Source: Candidatus Rhodoferax mariagerensis
GTDB taxonomy: Bacteria > Pseudomonadota > Gammaproteobacteria > Burkholderiales > Burkholderiaceae_C
DNA: 64,000 nucleotides
Direction: 5' to 3'
Assembly: GCA_016719055.1 (NCBI GenBank)
Contig: JADKAW010000015.1
Span: forward strand, 62,001 to 126,000
Shown here piece by piece: positions 55,381-61,457 of the stretch. Every line of letters begins with the position of its first letter. Within the stretch, counting starts at the first letter, position 1. Under the pieces are notes generated by a model. That model searched no databases and was not told where the DNA came from. It saw only the letters and a list, made by a program, of their open reading frames with translations. Made by a program: the position numbers and the translations under genes.

Positions 55381-55773
55381 ATGTTAGACCTTTCAGTGCG
55401 CGTATTTAGCCTTTGCCTGGCGTTGGCAAGCGCAGAAATGCTCCACGGCATAGCCCGCATCCGATACCTGTTACCGCGCGTTGGCAAGCCCCTGGCCCAG
55501 CAAATCAGCATCGTGACCGGAACTCTGCTTGCCTTTGCCGTTTGTTATTTTTTCATTCCGTCCATGGGGCTATCCACACTTTCATCGGCCCTTGCACTTG
55601 GCGCTTTTCTCGCCACTTTCATGGCGTCGTTTGACATCGCCGTGGGGCGACTATTGATGAAACGCAGGTGGGCACTGATCGCTGAGGATTTTGATCCGCG
55701 TAAGGGAAACTATTTGATCTTTGGCCTGGCTTCGTTGGTTGTAATACCCTACATCGTTTTGCGAGTCGTGTGA
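55381..55773 (+). CDS. Small four-helix membrane protein
   Basis: A 130-residue protein with about four hydrophobic helices: VFSLCLALASAEMLHGIARI, IVTGTLLAFAVCYFFIPSM, LALGAFLATFMASFDIAVG and YLIFGLASLVVIPYIVL. It begins 63 bases after the dehydrogenase-like gene and no attC is visible between them, so they may share a cassette or transcript. No family is recognised. Charged residues between helices (GRLLMKRRWALIAEDFDPRK) suggest a cytoplasmic loop. Confidence 0.6.
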   Translation: MLDLSVRVFSLCLALASAEMLHGIARIRYLLPRVGKPLAQQISIVTGTLLAFAVCYFFIPSMGLSTLSSALALGAFLATFMASFDIAVGRLLMKRRWALIAEDFDPRKGNYLIFGLASLVVIPYIVLRVV

Positions 55774-55864
55774 CAAACCCCTAGCGCTTAGCCATCCCAG
55801 CAAAGCAGCTTGCGAGGTCATGGTGCGTGCCCTGTAGTGCATCAAGTCAAGACACGCTACAGAT

Positions 55865-55893
55865 TCAGCCATGATAATTTTTGTCATGGCTGA
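55865..55893. promoter_or_regulatory. Perfect 10-bp inverted repeat at the TumE start codon
   Basis: tcagccatga (55865-55874) and tcatggctga (55884-55893) around a 9-base spacer; the second arm contains the likely ATG (55886). Toxin-antitoxin operons are usually autoregulated, so an operator for the antitoxin part is the obvious reading. Confidence 0.6.
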
Positions 55894-56432
55894 TCGAAAA
55901 ATTGTCGACGATACGCACCACATCACGCACAAGCGTGGAAATGGTCAGCTTCGACGTGAAATTTGGGTTGATGCGCAGAATCAGGTGACTCGTTACAACC
56001 TTGCTTACATCAACCATGCACTCCACTCTGGCGATAACGGACATGTGGTGGGTTATGACAACCAGCATGGGTACCACCACCGGCATTACTTCGGCGTTGT
56101 GGCTGCGGTGAAATTCACAAGTTTTGACGATATCGAAGATCAGTTCCAGGCCGACTGGGCCGCACTCAGGCACAGCATGAAAAATGTCAACCTTAAAGCT
56201 GGGAATGAACAAGACTTCTTTCGAAGAGGGAAGGTATTGGCGCGATTGGCTGACGCTGGGCAACCGCTGCCAGAGGAACGCACTGTCAGTTTTGAAGATC
56301 CTGCCGATCTGCTGCGTCTGCTGACCGCCAGTCGACTTGAGGTGTTCCGCAGTGTCAAGGGTGAACCGGGTTCGATCACCGTCATCGCCGGGCGACTGCA
56401 TCGTGATCGCAGCGCTGTCAAACGTGATGTAG
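55886..56432 (+). pseudogene. TumE-like toxin fused to TumA-like antitoxin, truncated
   Basis: One frame encodes two parts. Residues ~1-90 of DUF6516/TumE type begin RKIVDDTHHITHKRGN and end FQADWAALRHSMKN. Then comes an antitoxin-like HTH part: RRGKVLARLADAGQPLPEER, VSFEDPADLLRLLTASRLEV and GSITVIAGRLHRDRSAVKRD. In known pairs these are two genes; no stop separates them here. Homology ends at 56432, where truncated IS91-like copy 2 begins inside the HTH; the frame stays open antisense to the transposase to 56539. The start is ATG 55886, within the inverted repeat. Confidence 0.65.
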
Positions 56433-56713
56433 AACACCAGATGCGCATACGGCACCGCCAGCACCTCGGCCAGACGGCCTTGCAGCCAGGCATCTTTGGC
56501 ACGTGTGCCGCAAGTCGGGCAGTGCCGATTGCGGCATGAGTGATATTGCCAGTGGCTGTGGCCACAGGTGTCACAGGCCAACTGCTGACCACCCAGCGCT
56601 GCGGTGCGACAGGCAACGATGGCGCGCCAGGCTTTGGCCTGCGCGGTGCTCAGGGCGTGTTGACGCAGATACGCCGCGCCAAACTGGCGCAGGGCATCGG
56701 CCAAGGTGGCCAT
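56432..56713 (-). pseudogene. Transposase fragment of IS91-like copy 2
   Basis: N-terminal 93 residues of the IS91-type transposase, with the zinc-binding CDTCGHSHWQYHSC and RHCPTC, identical to copy 1 as far as LAVPYAHLVF. After that the frame reads antisense of the TumE/TumA gene. No catalytic tyrosines remain, so it is inactive. Confidence 0.85.
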
Positions 56714-56740
56714 AGCCAGATGGCTCGTGTGACGTGAGAC

Positions 56741-57601
56741 TTAGAGTTGGGGCAGGCCAGCGAGCAAATCCAGTGGGTCAACGTCTTTGGGGGCGCGAAA
56801 CTGCGGGCTGATCAGGTGCAGGTAACGCCCGGTGGTGCTGATGTGGCTGTGGCCCAGCAACTTCTGGATGGTGAACAGGTCAACGCCGCCTTCAAGCAAG
56901 TGGGTGGCAAAGCCATGGCGCAAGGTGTGCGGGCCACCGCTCTTCATGATGCGGGCACGGTGGCGTGAGCCTTGATAGGCGCGTTGGGCTGATTCGATGC
57001 TGACCGGGTGGGTGCCGGTGTGGTTACAAAACAGCCAGGTTTTGGGATGATGGTCACGCCAATACGCGCGCAGTTGCGCCAGCAAGGTCTGACCCAGCAG
57101 GGTGTAGCGCGCGTGTCCGCCCTTGCCGCAGGCCACACGAATGCACATGCGGTCGCTGTGACTGTCAATGTCGGTGACTTGCAGGGCACAGGCCTCGGAC
57201 ACTCGCAGACCACTGGCGTACATGGTTTGCAGCAGCATGCGGTGTACCGGGTGAGAGCAGCTGGCAAACAGTCGGGTGATCTCCTCACGCGCGAGCAGCT
57301 CTGGTTGCTTGGACGGCACTTTGGCCATGGCGATGGGAAAGAGTTCGCGCTCGCGTCCCAAGACTTTCTCGTACAGAAAGCGTGCCGCGCAGGCAGCCTG
57401 GTTCATCGTGCTGTACGACAAGTGGCGCTCATTGATCATGTGCAGCAAATAGGCCTCGACCTCCTGGGCGCTGTACTGGGCTGGGTCGCGTCGATAGTGC
57501 TTGGCCATGCCGTAAATGGCCTCGGTGTAACTTTCTTGCGTGCGTGGGCTAAAACCGCGCAGCACCATCGCATCGATCATGCGTTGACGTAACGGTGTCA
57601 T
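56741..57601 (-). CDS. Tyrosine recombinase of IS91-like copy 2
   Basis: 286 residues, complete, with R (MYASGLRVSEACALQ), HxxR (HTLRHGFATHLL) and the terminal tyrosine box (SHISTTGRYLHL). It differs from the recombinase at 51750 at three residues (YTEAIYG for YTDAIYG, LFASC for LFANC, HTGTH for HTGIH). With both copies intact, either could act on the shared ends. The transposase partner in this copy is truncated. Confidence 0.88.
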   Translation of the reverse strand: MTPLRQRMIDAMVLRGFSPRTQESYTEAIYGMAKHYRRDPAQYSAQEVEAYLLHMINERHLSYSTMNQAACAARFLYEKVLGRERELFPIAMAKVPSKQPELLAREEITRLFASCSHPVHRMLLQTMYASGLRVSEACALQVTDIDSHSDRMCIRVACGKGGHARYTLLGQTLLAQLRAYWRDHHPKTWLFCNHTGTHPVSIESAQRAYQGSRHRARIMKSGGPHTLRHGFATHLLEGGVDLFTIQKLLGHSHISTTGRYLHLISPQFRAPKDVDPLDLLAGLPQL

Positions 57602-57731
57602 GACAAGTCTCCTTCAAAACCGGGAACATTCCCCAGCCAGAAGGCTTGTCCTTATCGGCCGTGTGCGCAAGTCAGGTGCAATAAAAAACGCAGTGGCAGC
57701 CTCTGCGACCAGCCACCGCGTCAGCGGTTTA

Positions 57732-57782
57732 GTTCAACATTGGCGATGAACCGCGAAAATCGGGCCGATCAACGGGTTATGT
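57732..57782 (-). other. Possible remnant attC of the BrnTA cassette
   Basis: On the minus strand acataac follows the brnA stop and gttgaac, a perfect GTTRRRY core, ends it 51 bases later, exactly where IS91-like copy 2 begins. The internal arms do not pair well, so the site is either a degenerate attC or one altered by the insertion. Confidence 0.35.
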
Positions 57783-58085
57783 CGCATTGCTGCCAGGCCG
57801 ATGTTGATTGACGTATTGACGGAGTACATTGTCCATACGCGCTTGCCAACCTTCTCCTGTGGCGCGAAAATATTCCACTACCTCGACACTATATCGAACT
57901 GAAAGCAAGAGTTTTTTATTGTCGGACTTTGGGCGACCACGCACAGTACGAATGGATACCAAGCCATCCAACTGAGTTTTGGTCATCGGTTGTGCATCTG
58001 GGTCTGCCTTGGCTGCAGCAACAATTTTTGCGTTGTCCTCGACTGAGGGCATCAGAATGACACGTTTATTGTGTGTTTTTGACAT
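57777..58085 (-). CDS. brnA: BrnA-type antitoxin
   Basis: A 102-residue antitoxin of the BrnA family, a ribbon-helix-helix type DNA-binding protein. The middle shows GLVSIRTVRGRPKSDNKKL and LLSVRYSVEVVEYFRATGEG, where the GRPK and VRYSxEVVEYFRATGEGWQ pattern is typical. It neutralises BrnT and represses the operon. It overlaps brnT by 20 bases, toxin first, the usual BrnTA order. A cassette-borne toxin-antitoxin pair stabilises integron arrays. Confidence 0.88.
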   Translation of the reverse strand: MSKTHNKRVILMPSVEDNAKIVAAAKADPDAQPMTKTQLDGLVSIRTVRGRPKSDNKKLLLSVRYSVEVVEYFRATGEGWQARMDNVLRQYVNQHRPGSNAT

Positions 58086-58338
58086 ATTTTCTTACCTCTC
58101 GTCGCTCGGCAAGGCGCAGACTGATAATTCTGCGCACTTCACCACGGTCTACGAATGCCACGTAATACAGTATGTTGCCCTCTGGAGCCAGCCCAATCAT
58201 TCGTAACTCGTCATACTGATAACGCGGATCAACCCAAACGTACGCATCATCCCACGCTAGCTTTTCCGCAAATGAAAGCGACAACCCATGCCGAGCCAAA
58301 TTCAGCTTGTCTTTGTCAGGGTCAAATATGAAGCGCAC
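58066..58338 (-). CDS. brnT: BrnT-type toxin (ribonuclease)
   Basis: A 90-residue RelE-fold ribonuclease toxin. It starts RFIFDPDKDKLNLARHGLSL, and ends in YVAFVDRGEVRRIISLRLAE, RREVRKYV, the typical BrnT endpoint. The start is GTG at 58338: an in-frame stop lies 2 codons upstream, so no earlier start is possible. Promoter ttgact/tacaat lies so close that the mRNA would be nearly leaderless. It lies in an integron cassette bounded by attC 2. Confidence 0.88.
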   Translation of the reverse strand: MRFIFDPDKDKLNLARHGLSLSFAEKLAWDDAYVWVDPRYQYDELRMIGLAPEGNILYYVAFVDRGEVRRIISLRLAERREVRKYVKNTQ

Positions 58339-58343
58339 GATTT

Positions 58344-58371
58344 ATTGTAGCTACCAAAACAACATAGTCAA
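58344..58371 (-). promoter_or_regulatory. Promoter of the brnTA cassette
   Basis: On the minus strand ttgact (58371-58366), a 16-base spacer, tacaat (58349-58344). It lies between the attC 2 core and the GTG of brnT, so the cassette brings its own promoter. Confidence 0.7.
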
Positions 58372-58388
58372 GGGCAGCGAACGATGCG

Positions 58389-58517
58389 ACATAACGTTCG
58401 AGCTAAGAGGGCGACGACGGCAGGACGCCAGGCCTGGGCCGGTGAAAATGTACGGAGTGCCACCGGCCCGGGCCTGGCGGCTTGCCGTTGGCGCTCCGCT
58501 TGAGCGAGGGGTTAGGC
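58389..58517 (-). other. Integron attC site 2 (minus orientation)
   Basis: Minus strand: begins gcctaac (58517-58511), ends gttatgt (58395-58389). Long imperfectly pairing arms (caacggcaagccgccaggcc with ggcctggcgtcctgccgtcg) close a GC-rich stem. It starts 7 bases after the DUF1877 stop, the usual cassette layout. It differs from attC 1 and 3, so the array is mixed. Confidence 0.75.
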
Positions 58518-58523
58518 CTCGCT

Positions 58524-59108
58524 CTACGTGAACTGAAGTATGGCGGCCTGTTGATGTGCGGCACAGTGCTTGGCAAAGGCATGGAGGTCGCGGAAGTTCT
58601 CCAGCAAGTAGGACTTGGCGTCTTTGTCTTGCCTCTTCCACACATCTGCAAGGTATACACCCTTGAAGTCTGCGCATCTGAGCTGGTCGAGTAGGGCGGC
58701 CTCGTCGATTCCATCAAGTGCGGAGGCATAGTCCGCAATGGTTTCGCTCTTGGCGTAGAGAGCAGGGCCGTAGCCGACCTCAAAGCTGCCGACTTGTCCT
58801 TCTCCTTCGAAAAAGTCAGGCGCGTCTGGCGCGCACTGCTTGATGCAAAGTCGAAGGCCATCCCAGGCCTTGTCTACGTCTAGCACCCTGAGTTCTCCCT
58901 CCGAGAAGCTTAGAGACTTGGGTAACGGCACTGCCTTTGGCTTCCCAAAGAGCCGCTGCAGCAGAAATGGGCGGCTGTCTGCTGCGAGTTGCTTGAGGTA
59001 GCTGGCGTCGCTCTCCGTATCGAGAACACGCCAAACTAGCGGCGGATCGGCAAGGATCATCGCCAAGTTGCTGTTGCTGACGGAGTACGCGACGAAACAG
59101 ACGCCCAT
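58524..59108 (-). CDS. DUF1877 (YfbM-like) cassette protein
   Basis: A 194-residue protein of the DUF1877 family: GVCFVAYSVSNSNLAMILAD, PLVWRVLD at the start, DKAWDGLRLCIKQCAPDAPD in the middle and FRDLHAFAKHCAAHQQAAIL at the end. Family members are cytosolic and of unknown function, frequent in integron cassettes. ATG at 59108 is preferred to the TTG at 59132, which overlaps attC 3. It is flanked by attC 3 (upstream) and attC 2 (downstream), the standard cassette arrangement. Confidence 0.83.
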   Translation of the reverse strand: MGVCFVAYSVSNSNLAMILADPPLVWRVLDTESDASYLKQLAADSRPFLLQRLFGKPKAVPLPKSLSFSEGELRVLDVDKAWDGLRLCIKQCAPDAPDFFEGEGQVGSFEVGYGPALYAKSETIADYASALDGIDEAALLDQLRCADFKGVYLADVWKRQDKDAKSYLLENFRDLHAFAKHCAAHQQAAILQFT

Positions 59109-59123
59109 GGTGGTGAATGCGAG

Positions 59124-59206
59124 GCCTAACAATCAGCGTTTATCCGCCGCGCTGCGATGCTCAAAAAATACATATAACCTCCCGCGGCGGATAAACCATG
59201 TTGGAC
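59124..59206 (-). other. Integron attC site 3 (minus orientation)
   Basis: Minus strand: gtccaac (59206-59200) to gttaggc (59130-59124), a perfect core. The arms gtttatccgccgcg and cgcggcggataaac pair over 14 bases. It shares the outer sequence cagtccaaca and ggtttatc with attC 1. The IS91-like copy 3 fragment lies directly before it. Confidence 0.85.
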
Positions 59207-60128
59207 TGAACCGCCTGCACAGACGGTGGCGATAGGGGATTGAAAGCTTCTCCCCGGTCAATGGCATCAGATCATAGCGGGCCACAGGCCTCAAACCGTC
59301 GGCAAACCAGCACGTTCCGGCAAAAATCAGCCCCCACGTTGATGCCAAACAACGCGGCTTTTGAGAGCCACGTGGAGCTTTGTCGACGCAGCAGGCAGCC
59401 CGGCCCCCGCCAGCTTTTGCGCCAGCGCGCAAACCCCCTGCTGATTTCAGCGCTCTGCCCATCACTCACGGTGGCCCCCGCTCCTGCGGCCAAAGCGTCG
59501 CGCCCGGTGCTGGCACCTGCCTGGCCCCAGCCAACACCTCAACGGTTCGCAAGTGCCCCACTTTGCAAACCGGGCACAGTCCCACATCCATTTTGGCCAC
59601 CCGCGCCATAAAGGCCAGAGCCGACTCCAGCGCCTGCGGGTTGAGTGCGGGCATCTGCAACGCCAATCGGGCTGCGCTGAGCTTTTTGCCCATGCAAGCA
59701 GATGCCAACACCCCATAGTGCCGTATCCGCTTGACCCCGCTGGGCAGCACATGCAGCAGAAAGCGGCGCACAAACTCTGTGCCATCCATTCTGTGCAGAC
59801 GTTTGCCACCTTGTGTCTTGGCACGCACCGTGAACGCCACTTCGCCCTCGCCAGTGGAACGAATCCGTTCATTGCCAATGGCCGTGCGGTGCGTGTAACG
59901 GCTCAGGTACTCCAGCACCTGGACTGGGCCACCCAGCGGGGCTTTGGCATACACCACCCAGTCATGCTTGTAGAGTTGTTTCTGGCGCTGGCACCAATGG
60001 CTGTTTGCAGCTTTCGGGTCACGCGCGATCTGGCCATTCTTGTGCTCAGCGCTCAGTGCCGCCAAGAACTTGCCACGAAACACCTTGGACAAGGCCGGCG
60101 TTGGAAACAGGAAGTCTGGCTTGCGTGT
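59207..60128 (-). mobile_element. IS91-like unit, copy 3 (3' part only, diverged)
   Basis: Holds the 3' two-thirds of a related transposase (59466-60128) and the unit's right end (ttcaatcccctatcgccacc, then ggcggttca), directly before attC 3. It differs from copies 1 and 2 by many substitutions. Its recombinase and the 5' part of the transposase are missing; the break at ~60128 abuts the integron integrase remnant. Confidence 0.75.
59466..60128 (-). pseudogene. IS91 family transposase, C-terminal fragment
   Basis: About 220 residues starting RKPDFLFPTPALSKVFRGKF, through YKHDWVVYAKAPLGGPVQVL, EYLSRYTHRTAIGNERIR and FVRRFLLHVLPSGVKRIRHY to CPVCKVGHLRTVEVLAG. It keeps one catalytic-tyrosine region but lacks the zinc fingers and the HxH motif. 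Homologous to 53190-53831 but diverged, so it is an older copy. Confidence 0.85.
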
Positions 60129-60129
60129 C

Positions 60130-60732
60130 CACCCACAATCAGGCCTTGAGTGCTTTGCTGTTTTTGTATCGGGAGGTCTTGGGGGTGCAATTACCCTGGC
60201 CGGATGATGTACAGCGCCCGACGCGGCCCCGTCGCATTCCGTCGGTGCTGACCAGCGCAGAGGTGGCTGCCTTGTTCAGCGTGATGACGGGCGTGGAACG
60301 ATGGCGCAGGCCCGTGCGTTGTGGGAGCATGATCGACAACAGCACCGGCCGGGCGTGGAGGTGCCCGATGCCTTGGCTGTCAAATACCCTGATCTCGGGC
60401 AACGCTGGGGCTGGTTCTGGCTGTTCCCCGCGCCCAAGCTGTCGGTTGACCCGCGTTCGCGCATTGAGCGCCGGCATCACTTGTTTGAGGAGCGGCTGCA
60501 ACACGCCATCAAACTGGCCTGTGCTGCCGCGCAAGTTCACAAGCCGGTGTCGGTGCATACGCTGCGCCATTCTTTTGCCACCCACTTGCTTCAGGCTGGC
60601 ACCGACATCCGCACGGTTCAAGAGTTGCTAGGTCACTCGGATGTCAGCACCACGATGATTTACACCCATGTGCTCAAGGTCGCTGCAGGTGGCACGGCCA
60701 GCCCGCTGGATGCGCTGGGTAGCTTGGTGTGA
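60130..60732 (+). pseudogene. intI: Integron integrase (IntI) remnant
   Basis: Two pieces in different plus frames. First VSTHNQALSALLFLYREVLG, then VQLPWPDDVQRPTRPRRIPS and VLTSAEVAALFSVM; then, after a loss of about 65 codons, AQARALWEHDRQQHRPGVEV, WGWFWLFPAPKLSVDPRSRI and RHHLFEERLQHAIKLA. The last is the IntI-specific extra domain. It ends with HTLRHSFATHLLQAGTDIRT and LLGHSDVSTTMIYTHVLKV. The first catalytic arginine, the N-terminus and attI are gone. It reads away from the cassettes, as expected for an integron, and was broken by IS91-like copy 3. Confidence 0.8.
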
Positions 60733-60944
60733 TGAATGACTGCTTCTGCTGCAGTGCCGACGGTCACTGGCAAAGTGGATTTGCGACGCCGAATGACTGC
60801 TTCCGAGCTTCCGACGCATGGTGCGAACGTCTGCTTTGGGCGAAATTGAAGGCCGGCTTCTAATTTTTCGTTGAGTTTCATGGTGCCCTGCAGACGTCGG
60901 CTTTGGGTCTGCAGAAGACCGTCAACCGTCATTCAATCAACAAA

Positions 60945-61005
60945 ACTAAAGCTATAACAAAAAGAGCGTTTAGCGCTTACAAAACAAGGGCTAAAGGCCA
61001 ATTTG
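60945..61005 (+). repeat. Dispersed repeat copy, best intergenic example
   Basis: agctataacaaaaagagcgt, tttagcgcttacaaaacaag and ggctaaaggccaatttgat. The ordered blocks agctat, (t)agcgctt, caagggcta and aggccaatttga define the family used to recognise copies in tilS, recB, recC and after the MFS gene. Confidence 0.7.
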
Positions 61006-61127
61006 ATCATATCAATCAATGCCACGCACCCATATTATTCCTGCCTTCTCAATTCATTAAACGCCCGCTGACGTCTGGCATGCGGTATTCAAACTGCCCT
61101 TGCGCACCCTCAACAGCATCGGCGTAG

Positions 61128-61189
61128 CAGTCGCAGAGGGCGGCCCCGATTTCTGGTACTCCAGTATGAGGGGCCGCCCTCTGCGGCTG
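61128..61189. repeat. 20-bp hairpin with nested loop hairpin
   Basis: cagtcgcagagggcggcccc and ggggccgccctctgcggctg pair at 19 of 20 positions (one G-T). The loop contains ctgg-tact-ccag. Could be a terminator or a REP-like palindrome. Confidence 0.75.
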
Positions 61190-61295
61190 CTGCGCAGCAC
61201 CGACACCTCGCACAAACCAGCCGCAAGGCATAGCGGCTCCAGTCGAACGACACCTAACGCACGCAAAAAAAAAAAGGGTTGGGTGTCAAAGGGGG

Positions 61296-61357
61296 CGGGG
61301 GGGGCGGGGCGGGGGGGGGGGGGGGGGGGGGGGGGGCCCGGGGGGGGGCTGGGGGGG
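61296..61357. repeat. Poly-G tract, probably an assembly artefact
   Basis: About 60 bases that are nearly all G with scattered C, after an A11 run (61266-61276). It does not resemble any other stretch of the window and is a likely low-quality or gap-filled position. If real it could form G-quadruplexes. Confidence 0.6.
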
Positions 61358-61404
61358 ACCTCCAAGCAGCCAGAAATTACACACCGCCAGACAGCAAACC
61401 AACA

Positions 61405-61456
61405 AAAACAATAGCTGCCAGCGCACATGCCATAAGCGCTGGACGCCAATTTGACA
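61405..61456 (+). repeat. Dispersed repeat copy before the RND gene end
   Basis: acaatagctgccagcgcaca, tgccataagcgctggacgcc and aatttga share the agct, agcgc, aagcgct and ggccaatttga blocks of the family. It lies 2 bases after the stop of the RND gene. Confidence 0.6.
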
Positions 61457-61457
61457 C

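Larger units (their letters stand above)
56432..57739 (-). mobile_element. IS91-like unit, copy 2 (truncated, inverted)
   Basis: A 1308-bp, nearly identical, inverted copy of 51611-52918, holding the complete recombinase gene and the first 93 codons of the transposase. The boundary at 57739 is at tgttgaac as in copy 1. The other end stops within the transposase gene at 56432. It lies against the attC-like end of the BrnTA cassette. Confidence 0.85.
60733..61457. other. 725-bp intergenic region with repeats and poly-G
   Basis: No supported gene. In order it has a dispersed repeat copy (60945), a strong 20-bp stem (61128), an A-run and G-tract (61266-61357) and another dispersed repeat copy (61405). 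Confidence 0.5.

Noticed and set aside
55774..55864. attC site between the membrane protein and the TumE-like gene
   Set aside because: No GTTRRRY core and no pairing arms could be found.
59133..59465. 110-codon minus frame between transposase copy 3 and attC 3
   Set aside because: Covers the non-coding right end of the IS91-like unit and the attC; no motif.
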